In this document: in pieces, positions 1 to 12,304 of the stretch
Layout: each line of letters starts with the position of its first letter
Position numbering within the stretch: position 1 is the stretch's first letter
NCBI RefSeq assembly: GCF_019578655.1
Contig: NC_063258.1
Span: 16,868,802-16,932,801 of the forward strand
Length of the DNA stretch: 64,000 bases
Source: Ricinus communis
Lineage: Eukaryota; Streptophyta; Magnoliopsida; Malpighiales; Euphorbiaceae
Direction of reading: 5' to 3'
Notes under the pieces: model-generated
Seen by the model: only the letters and a program-made list of their open reading frames with translations
The model's database searches: none
What the model was told of the DNA's origin: nothing
Translations under genes and position numbers: made by a program

Positions 1-674
1 TTTAATCATAGCCATTTCCATTTCTTTGTGGTACTCCTCCACACTCATGGTTCTTGCTGCCTTAGAGTTTGCAATCGTTGATGCAAATCTCTATAGTAAT
101 AGTTAGGAATGAACCTCTTCCTCATGATGCGTTTCATCTCCATCCATGACCCTACGGGTCTTTCTCCATTTCGTCTCCTTTCCCTACACAATTGATGCCA
201 CCAAACACTAGCTGTAATCACAAAACTCAATCCAAAGCAGAAGTTTTACCTTTTCTCCTCCGAATAGTTATGGCATTCGAAGATCATCTTCACCTTTGCT
301 CCCATTCCAAGTAGACATCAGGATCATTCTTTCCTTGAAAGGAAGGAATTTTCATTTTGATGCTGCCTAGGTTGCGATCTACACCATCTTGCCTTGATCT
401 CCTATTGTGTCTCCTAGGATGGTCATCTCCACCAAAAGTGGTTGCTTGGTCATCCTCCAAATCATCTTCGGCATCATAATCCTCTTGTTCAAAGGCTAGT
501 TGCCTTTCTCTTCTAGGCTCGTTTTGAATTCTTGTAATAGTTTCAAATTTTGCCTTCTCACACTTTCAACAACATCATCCATTCGCCTATACATTCTTTC
601 AAACTCTTTTGCATTGCTTGCAAAGTTTGCTCAATGGATGCTCCAACACTACTTGAAACTTGTTCTTTTGACAT
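1..674 (-). pseudogene. Chromovirus-like gag, 5' part (runs off the left edge)
   Basis: This is the N-terminal half of a Ty3/gypsy gag (capsid) read leftwards. I place the start at the ATG complementary to 672-674, where the frame opens MSKEQVSSSVGASIEQTLQA. Further on, an acidic linker leads to a capsid core with features typical of plant retrotransposon gag: a KMKIPSFQGKNDPD-like block, then WVLCFVITASVWWHQL-type residues and the stretch KRIMRKRFIPNYY. The frame is broken (frameshifts near 590 and 240), so it is a pseudogene. It lies directly downstream of the leader, primer site and LTR of the same strand. Its sequence at 1-60 overlaps the start of another gag fragment at 42322-42954, which shows what should follow (nucleocapsid with a CCHC knuckle). 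The family assignment rests on gag layout and the initiator-Met primer site. Confidence 0.75.
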
Positions 675-1289
675 TGTGCGTAAAAATCCGAAAAACAAGT
701 TAGTATAGCCTCACAAAACACTACTTCGCGTGGTGTCTCTCAATTAAACGTCACACTTCGTGTTTCACTCAAAGTTTTGGATTTTCTCGATGCTAGTCTC
801 ACCACTATTGCCTTTTACCTCTCTTGCTTTTGCTTTAGGTTCTTAGATGAACTAATCACCTAAACAAACCAAATCAGATTATGGCAATTCAATGGAGTGA
901 AAAGAAGAAAAAAAAGGTTGGTCTAGATTAAGTTGTTAGGTCAGGCCAAATTTAAAGTAGCTAGACATAAGAAAGCAATAAAATAAAATAATAGAATATG
1001 ATTTCTATGCCGCCCAAATTTTCTCTTTTTTTTTCTTTTTTGATCTTGTGATTCTTTTTTTTTAATGATAATAACACAACTGAAAAGAAATTATGAACAA
1101 CACAATTTTTTTTTTGCAAGGGACAACGAAGTTTTACTTTATGCGCACAAAGGTGTAAACTTTGAAAAGAATGAGTACTTAGAAGGAAAATATTGAAACA
1201 AGAAGAATTTGGCTCAAAAAAAATAAAGAAGATGAGAAACTTTAATAACACACAAAACACAAAGATAAGCAAACCTCAACTTGAAGCAA
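675..1289 (-). other. Untranslated leader of the minus-strand chromovirus
   Basis: This is the non-coding stretch between the gag start and the primer site. It is AT-rich with several homopolymer tracts (T runs near 1020-1060 and 1108). The only long open frame in it is low-complexity and does not resemble a protein family. Confidence 0.6.
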
Positions 1290-1301
1290 GCTCTGATACC
1301 A
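1290..1301 (-). other. Primer binding site, initiator Met-tRNA
   Basis: On the minus strand this reads TGGTATCAGAGC, the classic plant retrotransposon primer site complementary to the 3' end of initiator Met-tRNA. It sits 2 bp after the end of the LTR (…CCTATCA), as expected at the start of the internal region. Confidence 0.9.
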
Positions 1302-1303
1302 AA

Positions 1304-2177
1304 TGATAGGAAATCATCATCTTAGCAACCACACACCCCAATAACTAATGAGTTATGATACATATGGAATGCAAGAAAACACCCTCCAATCAAGATGATT
1401 CCAAAACCCAAGGATCTCCTCAAGTGAAGTTAGGACAAAAACTAGTTCCAACAATGAAACTAGCACTTGAATTCAACTCCAAACGCCACAAACCAAGTAT
1501 GATTTGATAAGTTAAGAATCAAACACAAGATTTTGGTTAGAGAACGCCACAAACTAAAAATAGTTTGATAAGTTCAAAGTTCATGTAAGAACTTAAGCAA
1601 AACACTCACAAAGAGCAAACAAAGATTATCATTCAAAAATTCTATGTCTACAAATGAATTTGGCTTTGATATTTATAGCCAAAACAAGACAAAGAAACCT
1701 AAATGGATGTCTTTTGAGCTTTCCCACGTTTCCCCCTTTAATTCCCCTTAAAACTTATTAAAAGTGGCTGTTTTTACATTGATGTCACTCATTTTTGTAA
1801 CTCCCAAATGACAACTAATTATGTGCATCCATTTTGTAACTCCAAATTATGACTAATTATGTGCATCTATTTTGTAACTCTAAAAGACAACTAATCACAC
1901 CATAACTTAAGAAAAACCTAATAAAATGAAAATAAAAAAGGCTTCAAATGAATCTTATTGGACCTATAAGTTCAGCCCAAACTTATTGCACTAAATGGAT
2001 GATTTTGGATCCTTTTGCAATCCTAAATCTTGGATCGAGCCTTGTTGTGTTTGAACACTCCAAATGTCTTTAATTAAGCCCAACAAAGCTTCTTGCATAC
2101 TTTTGGACTTGGATCTTGTCATTGGACCTCCTTGAAAGCTTAAAGGATCATTTGTAATTCTTGTCTTTATTGCATCA
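1304..2177 (-). mobile_element. 5' LTR of the minus-strand chromovirus
   Basis: The inner end is fixed by the adjacent primer site (…TATCA on the minus strand). The outer end is placed at 2177, where the minus strand starts TGATGCAATAAAG, giving TGAT…ATCA termini and 874 bp. The outer border is less certain because the partner LTR lies outside the window. The next base to the right is a different LTR family (LTR-C), which suggests that this element inserted into LTR-C. Confidence 0.65.
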
Positions 2178-3112
2178 AAATCATGCCATTGCGAAGCAGG
2201 CGAGGAGAGTCGGGATACGCCCTCCGATCATCCATCCCTCGTTGGAGCTCACCGGAAAAGCTAAAAATGCCGCTAAAGCTAACGCCGCCACCAAAAGGAA
2301 GCCCTCAACTCAACGGCCAATACAAGATCGACCTTGCCGCCAAAGGATGCTCTGAACACTTGAATGGCGCTCGGCAACCACAACGCCTTTTTTTTACTGC
2401 TAACATCATTGGCCGTGTAATGACACCCTTTGAAGCCGGCGTCTTGCGCGCCCGACCAGTCGACACCGGCTGCATTTCTTCTGCGCCTCCTTTCTCTCCC
2501 AGATAACTTGTTCTCCGTCTTCCTTCTTCCTTCTTCCTTCTTTCTTTCCTTCCATATCGACTTTTGGTCCCTCAAATTTTTTTTCTTACTTTTTGGTCCC
2601 TCAACTTTTTTAATTACAACAATTTCGCCGAGTAAAATTTCCAATTAACCCGTAAGCTTTTCTTTAGCCTTTCAATTAAGCCCCTAACTAATTAATTTGG
2701 GGCAAAATAGAATTATTAAAAATACATAATTACATATATACCCTTGCCGACATATTTATTTATAAAAATTCCAAACATACAAATTTTCATTAAACCCCCA
2801 TAATAATAAAATTATACTTTTAATCCTCATCCCAAAATAAATTTTCAATTTAGTCCTAACACGCAATTAATTTAATTAACCAATTTGCTAACTATTTTTC
2901 AACTTAAAATTTAATACCATTAGCTAATTAAAATACCAATTTCCCAAAAAATTCTTTTATAAAAACATCCTTTAATTGTCTAACATTAAAATTTCCATTA
3001 AATTATTTCCAATTATAAATAAAATAAATAAAGTAAAATTAATTTAAATAAAAACTTATTTATTAATTATTATTAATATAATCAATTATTAAAGGAAAAT
3101 TTGGGTATTACA
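2178..3112 (-). mobile_element. LTR-C fragment, 5' half
   Basis: On the minus strand this begins TGTAATACCCAAATTTTCC at 3112. It continues with the same order of blocks as the full LTR at 10433-12304: an AT-rich tract, then phrases such as CCCTCAACTTTTTTAATTA near 2600, then a GC-rich middle at 2190-2500. It stops where the neighbouring chromovirus LTR begins. Open frames in 2180-2640 are chance frames in the GC-rich LTR middle. Confidence 0.75.
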
Positions 3113-3440
3113 TTGCTAGTCTTCCTGCGATTCTTATCTAGCACCCGACTCCTTCACCATCCAAGTTAATGTTATCGATTTTAGTATGTTTGACTTGTAA
3201 AATTCTAGATTCTAAATTTTAAACTTATCAATTTGTAATTTTATGTAAATTCGAGTCTTGCCTAATTATGTTAGCAGACCGAATTAAATATATAGGTTAA
3301 TTGTGAATCAATGCTTTGGATTGAGTCCGAATTTCAATTTGATTAAGTTAGTGAATAGTCAGGCTTACTATGGGATTTGGTGGCCTTAAGCCTACCTATT
3401 TTCTAATGCTAGTCACGGGCACACAGATCGGGTCGTGACA
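3113..3440 (+). mobile_element. LTR-C fragment, 3' end
   Basis: This is homologous to about 11945-12304: the block around CATCTAGCAGCCCGAG, AATTTTATGTAAATTC, the stretch AGTGAATAGTCAGGCTTACT, and the terminal GGTCGTGACA. It is in the opposite orientation to the LTR-C piece on its left. Its 3' terminus abuts the tandem array with no primer site. Confidence 0.8.
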
Positions 3441-6400
3441 CCGTAAAACTTGTATATTTTTAAATTTGAGAAAACGACCCCATAATAGTGCGAATAATCT
3501 AATATGAGAAAAAAGACCCTGTAAAAGTGGTATATTTATCAATATAAGAAAATAAGCCCATAAAACGTATATATTTATGAATCTAAGAAAACAATCCCGT
3601 AAAAGTAGTGTAATTGAGAAAACCGCCTTATAGAAGTGTAAATTTTTTAATATGAGAAAATACCCCGTAAGAGAGATATATTTATAAATATTAGCAAACA
3701 ACCCCGTAATACGGGGATATTTATCAATCGAAAAAATAACCCTGTAATTTTGGTATATTTGTGAGTATGAGAAAAAATCACCTTAAATGGGTTAACTTTA
3801 TAATACAAGAAAATAACCCTGTAAAATGTGTATATTTATGAATTTGAAAAAACAACCCCATAATAGTGCTAATAATTTAATATGAGAAAACGACGTTGTA
3901 AAAGTGGTATATTTATCAATATAAGAAAATAACCCCGTAAAACTTATGTATTTATGAATATGAGAAAACAACCCCATAAAAGTAGTGTAATTGCAAGTCT
4001 AAGAGAAACGACCTCTATAGTATGGGTAAATCTTTTAATATGAGAAAACAAACCTATAATAGGGGTATATTCATAAATATTAGAAAACAATCCCGTAATA
4101 TGGGGATATTTATCAATCATAGAAAATAACTCCGTTATTTTGGTATATTTGTGAATATGAGAAAACAACCCTTTAAATGGGTTAATTTTATAATATGAGA
4201 AAACAACGCCGTAAAACGGGTAAATTTTCTGATATCAAAAAATAATCCTGTAAAACATGTATATTTATGAATTTTGAAAAACAATCCCATAGTAGTGCTA
4301 ATAATTTAATATAATAAAATGAAGCTGTAAAAGTGGTATATTTATCGATATAAGAAAATAATCCCGTAAAAAGTGTATATTTATGAATTTGAGAAAATAA
4401 CCCCGTAAAAGTAGTGTAATTGCGAGTCTAACAAAACAGCCTCGTTGAAGGGGTAAATTTTTTAATATGAGACAATAACCCCGTAAGAGGGGTATATTTA
4501 TAAATATTAGAAAACAGCCCAGTAATACGGTGATATTTATGAATCTGATGAAATAACCCCGTAATTGTGGTATATTTGTGAGTATGAGAAAACAACCCCT
4601 TAAATGGATTAATTTTATAGTATAAGAAAACAACCCCATAAAAGGGGTATATTTATCAATATAAGAGAATAATCTCGTAAAACGTGTATATTTATGAATT
4701 TGAAAAACAACCCCATAATAGTGCTAATAATTTAATATGAGAAAACCACTTCGTAAAAGTGATATATTTATCAATATAAAAAATAACCCTCAAAACTTGT
4801 ATATTTATGAATCACAGAAAACAACCCCGTAAAAGTAGTGTAATTGCGAGTCTAAGAGCACGACCGTAGTAGGAGTAAATCTTTTAATATGAGAAAAAAT
4901 CATGTAAGTGGGGTATATTTATAAATATTAGAAAACAACCCCGTAGTACAGGGATATTTATCAATTGGAGAAAATAACTCAGAATTGTGGTATATTTGTG
5001 AGCTTGAGAAAGCAACACCTTTAATGGGTTAATTTTATAATATGAGAAAACAACCCTGTAAAATGAGTATATTTAATGATATAAGAAAATAATCCCAAAA
5101 CATGTAAACGTGTATATTTATGAATCCTGAGAAAATAACCCCGTAAAAGCGGTGTAATTGTGACTCCAAGAAAATAACGCCGATAGAAGGGGTAAATTTT
5201 TAATATGAGAAAACAACCCTATTAGAGGGGTATATTTATAAATATTAGAAATGACGTAATACGGTGATATTTATGAATCTAATGAAATAACCCCGTAATT
5301 GTGGTATATTTTTAGTATGAGAAAACAACCCTTAAATGGGTTAATTTTATAATATGAGAAAACCACCCGTAAAAGGGGTATATTTGTCAATATAAGAAAA
5401 TAACTCCGTAATATTCGTATATTTATGAATTAAAAAAAATAACCCCATAATAGTGCTAATAATATAATATGACAAAATGACTTGTAAAAGTGGTATATTT
5501 ATCAATATAAGAAAATAACCCCGTAAAACTTGTATATTTATGAATCCGAGACCACAACCCCGTAAAAGTAGTGTACTTGTGAGTCTAAGAGAACGTACCT
5601 CGTAGTAACGGTAAATCTTTTAATATGAGAAAACAACCCTATAATAGGGTATATTCATAAATATTATAAAACAACCCCGTAATACGGGATATTTATCAAT
5701 CGGAGAAAATAACCCGTTATTTTGGTATATTTCGATTATGAGAAAACAACCCTTAAAATGGGTTAATTTTATAATATGAGAAGACAACACCGTAAAGGGT
5801 ATATTTGTCGATATAAGAAAATAATCCTACAAAACTTGTATATTTATAAATTTAGAAAAACAACCCCATTGTAGTGCTAATAATATAGTATGAGAAAACA
5901 ACGCTTTAAAAGTGGTATATTTATCAATATAAGAAAATAACCCCGTAAAATATGTATATTTATGAATCAAGAAAAACAACCCCGTAAAATTAGTGTAATT
6001 GCGAGTCTAACAAAACATCCTCGTAGAAGGGCTAAATGTTTTAATATGAGAAAACAATTCGTAAGAGGGGTATATTTATAAATGTTAAAAATACCGTAAT
6101 ATGGTGATATTTATGAATCCGATTAAATAACACCGTAATTGTGGTATATTTGTGAGTATGAGAAAACAACCCGTTAAAAGGATTAATTTTATATATGAGA
6201 AAATAACCCCATAAAGGGGTATATTTGTCAATATAAGAAAATAACCCCGTAAAATGTGTATATTTATTATTTTGAACAAATGACAGCATAGTAGTGCTAA
6301 CAATTTAATATGAGAAAACAACACCGTAAAAGTGGTATATTTATCAATATAAGAAAAAAAAACCGAAACATGTATATTTATAAATCCGAGAAAACAACCT

Positions 6401-9400
6401 CGTAAATGTAGTATAATTGTGAGTCTATTGGAACAACCTTGTATTAGGAGTAAATTTTAATATGACAAAATAATCCCGTAGAGGGGTATATTTATAAATA
6501 ATAGCATACAACCCCGTAATACGGGAAATATTTATTAATCAAGAAAATAACCCCGTAATTATGGTATATTTGTGAGTATGAGAAAACAACCCCTTAAATG
6601 GGTTAATTTTATAATATCGAAATCAACCCCGTAAAACGGATATGTTTGTCGATTTAAAAATAACCTCGTAGTGTATATTAATGATTTTGAAAACAACCCC
6701 ATAATAGTGCTAATAATTTAATATGTGAAAATGACCTGTAAAAGTGGTATATTTATCAATATAAGAAAATAACCATGTAAAACGTGTATATTTATGAATC
6801 TGAGAAAACAACCCCATAAAAGTAATGTAATTACGAGTCCAAGAAAACAACATCGTAGAAGGAGTGAGTTTTTAATATTAGAAAATAACCCCGTAAGAGG
6901 GGTATATTTATAAATATTAGAAAATAATACGAATGTTCATGAATCCGATGAAATAACCCCGTAATTGTGTTATATTTGTGAGCATGAGAAAACAACCCCT
7001 TAAATTGGTTAATTTTATAGTATGAGAAAACAACCCCAGAATGGGGTATATTTATCAATATAAGAAAAGAACCCCGTAGAACATATATATTAATGAATTT
7101 GAGAAAACAACCCCATAATAATGCTAATAATATAATATGAGAAAAGGGCCCCCGTAAAAGTAGTATATTTATCAATATAAGGAATAACTTCGTAAAACGT
7201 GTATATTTATGAATATGAGAAAACAACCCCGTAAAAGTAATATAATTACGAGTCTCAGAAAACAACCTCATAGAAGAGATAAATATTTAAATGTGGGAAA
7301 ATAACCCATAAGAGTGGTATATTTATAAATATTAGAGAACAGCCCCGTAATACATGATGTTTATGAACATAATGAAATAACCCCGTAATTGTGGTATATT
7401 TGTGAGTATGAGAAAACAATCTCTTAAATGGATTAATTTTGTAATATGAGAAAACAAACCCTAAAAGGGGTATATTTGTCGATATAAGAAAATAACCTTG
7501 TAAAACGTGCATATTTATGAATTTGAGAAAACAACTCCCAAATAGTGGTAATAATTTAATATGAGAAAACGACTCGGTAAAAGTGGTATATTTATCAATA
7601 TAAGAAAATAACACCATAAGATGTGTATATTTATGAATATGAGAAAATAACCCCGTAAAAGTAGTGTAATTGTAGTATTAGAAAATGTACTTGGAGAAAG
7701 AGTAAATCTTTTAATAAGAAAACAACCCCGTAAAAGGGGTATATTTGTCAATATGAGAAAATAAACCTGTAAAACGTGTTTATTTATGAATTTGAGAAAA
7801 CAACCCTATAATATTGCTACTAATTTAATATGAGAAAACGACCCCATAAAAGTGCTATATTTATCAATATAAGAAAATAATCCCGTAAAAAACATGTATA
7901 TTTATAACCGGAGAAAACAACCCCGTAAAAGTAATGTAATTGCAGTCTAAGAAAACAACACAGAAAGGGTAAATTTTTAATATGAGAAAACAAGCCCGTA
8001 AGAGGGTATATTTTTAAATATTAGAAACCAACCCGTAACATTTGGATATTTATCAATCGGAGAAAATAACTCTGTAATTGTGGTATATTTGTGAGTATAA
8101 GAAAATAAACCCTTAAATGGGATAATTTTATAATATGAGAAAACAACTTCGTAAAAGGGGTATATTTGTCAATATAAGAAAATAACCCCATAAAACATAT
8201 ATATTTATGAATCTAAGAAAACAACCCCGTAAAAGTAGTGTAATTGCGAGTCGAAGAAAACAGATCGTAGAAGGTAAATTTTTAATATGAGAAAACAACC
8301 CGTAATAGAAGTATATTTATGAGTATTAGAAAACAACCCCGTAACATGGGGATATTTATCAATTGGAGAAAATAATCCCGTAAAACATTTATATTTATGA
8401 ATCTAAGAAAACAACCACGTAAAAGTAGTGTAATTGCGAGTCAAAGAAAACAGCATCGTAGAATGAGCAAATTTTTTAATATGAGACAACAACCCCGTAA
8501 GAGGAGTATATTTATAAATATTAGAAAACAACCCTGTAATTCGGTGATATTTATGAATATGAGGAAATAATCCCGTAATTATGGTATATTTGTGAGTAAG
8601 AGAAAACAACCCCTTATATGGATTAATTTTATAATATGAGAAAATAACCCCGTAAAAGGGATATATTTATCAATATAAGAAAATAACCCCGTAAAACATG
8701 TATATCTATGAATTAGAGAAAACAACCCATAATAGTGCTAATAATTTAATATGACAAAACGACCTTGTGAAAGTGGTATATTTATCAATATAAGAAAATA
8801 ACCTTATAAAACATGTATATTTATGATCTGAGAAACCAACCCCGTAGAAGTAGTGTAATTGCGAGTCTCATAAAACAGCCTCGTAGAAGAGATAAATTTT
8901 TAATATGAGACAACAACCCCGTAAGAGAGGTATATTTATAAATATTAGAAAACAGCCCCGTAATACACTAATATTTATGAATATGATGAAATAACCCCGT
9001 AATTGTGGTATATTTGTGAGTATGAGAAAACAACCCCTTAAATGGATTAATTTTATAATATGAGAAAACAACCCCGTAAAAGGGGTATATTTGTCAATTT
9101 AAGAAAATAACCCCGTAAAACTTGTATATTTATAAATTTGAGAAAATAACCCCATAATAGTGCTAATAATTTAATATAAGAAAACGACGCAGTAAAAGTG
9201 GTATATTGTATATTTATCAATATAAGAAAATAGCCCCATAAAACTTGTATATTTATGAATCTGAGAAAACAAACCTGTAAAAGTAGAGTAATTGTGAGTC
9301 TAAGAGAACAACCTCATAATAGGGGTAAATCTTTTAATATGAGAAAAACCCTGTAAGTGGAATATATTTATAAATATTAGAAAACAACCCCTTAATACGG

Positions 9401-9420
9401 GGATATTTATCAACCGGTGG
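3441..9420. repeat. Satellite-like array 1: 39-bp monomers in an 11-monomer higher-order unit
   Basis: About 6 kb of head-to-tail monomers of 38-40 bp, each with a core like AACCCCGTAAAA, a TATATTTAT block and a final ATGAG or ATAAG. Eleven monomer types follow in fixed order. The marker monomer carrying GTGCTAATAAT recurs near 3866, 4295, 4721, 5453, 5874, 6294, 6707, 7121, 7545, 7814, 8735 and 9160. Most steps are 413-429 bp, that is 11 x 39; the exceptions (732, 269, 921) reflect deletions or replaced marker monomers. Because 39 is a multiple of three, the minus strand shows spurious open frames with 13-residue periodicity. No protein-coding role is supported. Confidence 0.95.
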
Positions 9421-9904
9421 GCAATATTGTAGAATTTTATATAAAGAAAATGACTAGAGATTTTACGATTTTATATAGGTGTTTTTTAAGATAGTAATAA
9501 TTTTTATCAGTAATGATTATAAAGTAAATAAATAAGTAAATCTTTCAAAGTATATTGTATTAGCTTGGGATTCTCTAGATGACAAGCTTAGTCGCTGTGA
9601 GAATGAATCCTTGGCCCAGTAGGCTCCATGCTGGAATATAGAGGAATAGAGGAGACTTTCTAGATTCTAGTCGAGGAGGAATTTTGTGTCAGGATGGCAT
9701 GGTTTTGTATCAGTTATTGCAATAAGATGGATGATGTGACGTGGATGATGTGATGTGGATGTTAAGGATATTCTGTATGTGCAAGGGACACGTCATTAAG
9801 AAAGAAGCTGGCGAATGAATTTTGGCAGGACCAAAATTGGTCCAGATCATTTCATTTCAGAGAAGATTCCTTTTTGCTCGCGAGCGGTTGAAGACGACTT
9901 TTAA
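9421..9904 (+). other. Unassigned stretch between array and chromovirus pol tail
   Basis: The array stops at 9420 and the recognisable pol tail starts near 9905. This stretch is not array-like. Its right part may be degraded pol sequence, but I could not align it to a domain. Confidence 0.4.
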
Positions 9905-10415
9905 AAAGTAGAGGAGTTATGCGAACCTGAAGTGGGAGCACGTGGAGATTTGTATTAGAAAATATTACGTTTCTCTAAGGTGTCTCATATGCAAGAAGTG
10001 ATGTGGCTTGGTAAGAAAGGCAAGTTAGCCCTTATTGTGTGGGACCCTTGGATTTATCAAGGGGATTGGTGAGATGGTATACAAGTTGGGCTTGCCGCCA
10101 AATTTTTCTCGCAGGTCAATTCGGTATTTCGTATATCCGTGTTGAGGAAGTATATTTTCAATCTTTCCCTCGTGTTGCAACCTCGGTGTATGGAAGTAAG
10201 TGAAGATTTGACTTCTGAGAAGCAATCAGTCATGATCGTGGATTCTCAAGTTCATCAACTTTGCTCTTGAGTTTTACCGATAGTCAAGGTCTTGAGGTTG
10301 AATTATTCTATCGAGGAAGGTACCCGAGAAGCCGAGCTGGAGATGAAAGGTTCTTACTCTTATTAATTTCGGTCTTTGTGTGAGCCTCTTTCTTTTAAAT
10401 TTCGAGGACAAATTT
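9905..10415 (+). pseudogene. Chromovirus pol C-terminus with chromodomain-like tail
   Basis: This is a heavily broken remnant of the end of a chromovirus polyprotein. Across frames one sees the post-integrase motif series: KSYA near 9915, GKKGKL near 10015, the LPPNFS block near 10090 and a VFxxSVLRKYI-like block near 10125-10160. Next is an EDLTSEKQ segment, then VKVLRLNYSIEEGT…E around 10275-10330, which matches the core of the retroelement chromodomain (V-K-V-L-W…E-E-A-T-W-E). The frame shifts several times and contains many stops. It ends just before a polypurine tract and a 3' LTR, the normal place for this domain in Tekay/Del-type chromoviruses. Everything upstream (gag to integrase) is absent. 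Confidence 0.85.
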
Positions 10416-10419
10416 TCTT

Positions 10420-10432
10420 AAGGGGAGGAGAG
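10420..10432 (+). other. Polypurine tract of LTR-C chromovirus
   Basis: AAGGGGAGGAGAG immediately precedes the TG of the 3' LTR, preceded by TTCGAGGACAAATTTTCTTA, a layout typical of chromovirus 3' ends. This is the expected plus-strand primer for reverse transcription. Confidence 0.85.
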
Positions 10433-12304
10433 TGTAATACCCAAAATCTTCTCTTAATAATAATAATATTAATAATAATAAATGACGAGTTTTTATTTAA
10501 TATTACTTTTTTTTAATTAATTTAATTGGAATGATTTAAAATAGAATTTCAATGCTAGATAAAAATAAGGGAGTTATTTTTCTACATCTAATTAGTTTGA
10601 TTTTTAAAAAATTAATTAAATAAATTAAGTGTTAGGATTAAATTTTGGAATAAGGATTAAAAATATAATTTTATTAATACGGGATTTTAATAAAAATTTA
10701 TATGGTTGGTATTTTGTAATTAAATGTGTCGGTAAAGGTATTTTAGTAATTTCACATTTAAAAGCAAGGGTAAATAAATTATTCTCCATTTTCAATAATT
10801 TTAATTTGGCCCAAATTAAATAGTTCGGGGCTTAATTAAAAAGCTAAAGAAAAGTTGGAGGGTTAAACAAAAATTTTACAAGGCAAAATTGTTAATAATT
10901 AAAAAAGTTAAGGGACTAAATGGTGAAGAAGAATAGTTGGAGGACCAACTTGCGATAGAGAAAAGAAAGAAAAGAAAGGGAATGAAGAAGAAGAAGAAGA
11001 AGAAGAGAAGAAGAGAGAGGAAGCCGTGTTGGCTTCAATGGTGGATGGGTGGTGGAGGCTCTACCGAGGGTGGTGACAAGAGGTGCGACCATCAATGGCG
11101 AGCATGCTAGGGCGACGATGGCGTTGAACGGCGGCAGAGGCAATGGAAAATGGCCGAAATGGCAGCCATTTTTGCCATCGCTATGGAGTTTCCGACCATT
11201 TGCGGCATTTTAGGCTCAAAATGATCAACAACTTCTAGGCTTCCTTTCCGACCATCACTAACCTCTTAACGCCGAAATTGCAAAATCCGCGAGGTGAAAG
11301 TATTGGGGCGTTTAGATTTTCACTTTTCCCAGGGTGCCGCTGAGCTCCGACGATCGGAGGGCATATCTGACTCCCTAAGCTCAAGCTTTCAATGGCATTA
11401 GTTTGCGATTGACCCGCTTGAAAATCACGAGATCCTCCATAAATTTCTCCTGATGATCGGGTCGGATCAAGATTGGGTGGTGGAATCATCATCAACGCGT
11501 TGTTTCTAGTCCATAGGCATGCTCGGATCATCGATCGACTCGACTTGGTAACTCTCTATCCCGTGGATTTTAGAGTTTGTTGAGAAAATTATGTGATTAA
11601 TTATTGTGTTGAGCATTAGAAAATTATGTGAGGTTTGTTTGTCCAAATAATAAATTGTCGACCGTCCGCCAATAATCGTGATTTGTGATGTGGCGAGTCG
11701 GAAAATAATAAAGTCTGCCGACCCAACTCCCGTTAGATAAAATTGTTTGAAATTTGAAGTGTTTTCTGACAGTCCTGGACCCGTTACACCATGGGGTAGA
11801 CGTCTGTTTAGGGACGCTCAACTTCTAGAATTTATCCGAGTCAAATTCTTAGATGTTAATTCTAGAAGTCTAGGCCTAGGTTTATTTATCAAATGTTTTA
11901 CTTTTCCGATTGAATTGTTCCCATGATTAGATAATCCGAGCCGTGTTGTTAGCTTTCAGCTCTTTCATCTAGCAGCCCGAGTCCTTCATCTTCGGATTAA
12001 ACTAACTGATTTTATTAGTATATTTGATCTCTTAAAAAAATTCTAGAATCTCTGCAGTAGAAATTTCAGATTTATCATTTTGTAATTTTATGTAAATTCA
12101 AGTCTTGCCAAATTATGCTGGCAGATCGAATTAAATAGGTAGTATCTAATGGATAAAGGTTAATTGTAGAATAGAGCTAATGATTTGAATCCAGATTGCA
12201 TTTTGTTTGAGTTAGTGAATAGTCAGGCTTACTACGGGATTTGGTGGCCTTATGCCTACCCATTTCCTAGTACCGGTCACGGGCCCACATATCGGATCGT
12301 GACA
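10433..12304 (+). mobile_element. 3' LTR (LTR-C) of a chromovirus
   Basis: The LTR starts TGTAATACCC right after the polypurine tract and ends GGATCGTGACA, giving 1872 bp. The left third is AT-rich, the middle (10980-11530) is GC-rich with a GAA-rich tract near 10982-11020, and the right end carries the AGTGAATAGTCAGGC block. The same LTR recurs in whole or part at 2178-3112, 3113-3440, 16520-16810 and 27378-32044. The base after its 3' end resumes the 39-bp array. Open frames within it are not genes. Confidence 0.9.

Noticed and set aside
961..1272. 103-residue open frame in the chromovirus leader
   Set aside because: Low-complexity Phe/Leu/Lys sequence between primer site and gag, caused by homopolymer runs.
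2161..2648. Overlapping open frames of 64-121 residues on both strands
   Set aside because: They fall in the GC-rich middle of an LTR-C fragment that is non-coding in the other copies.
6831..7617. Long minus-strand open frames in the array as real repeat proteins
   Set aside because: They result from the 39-bp period being a multiple of three, break at random, and occur in several frames at once.
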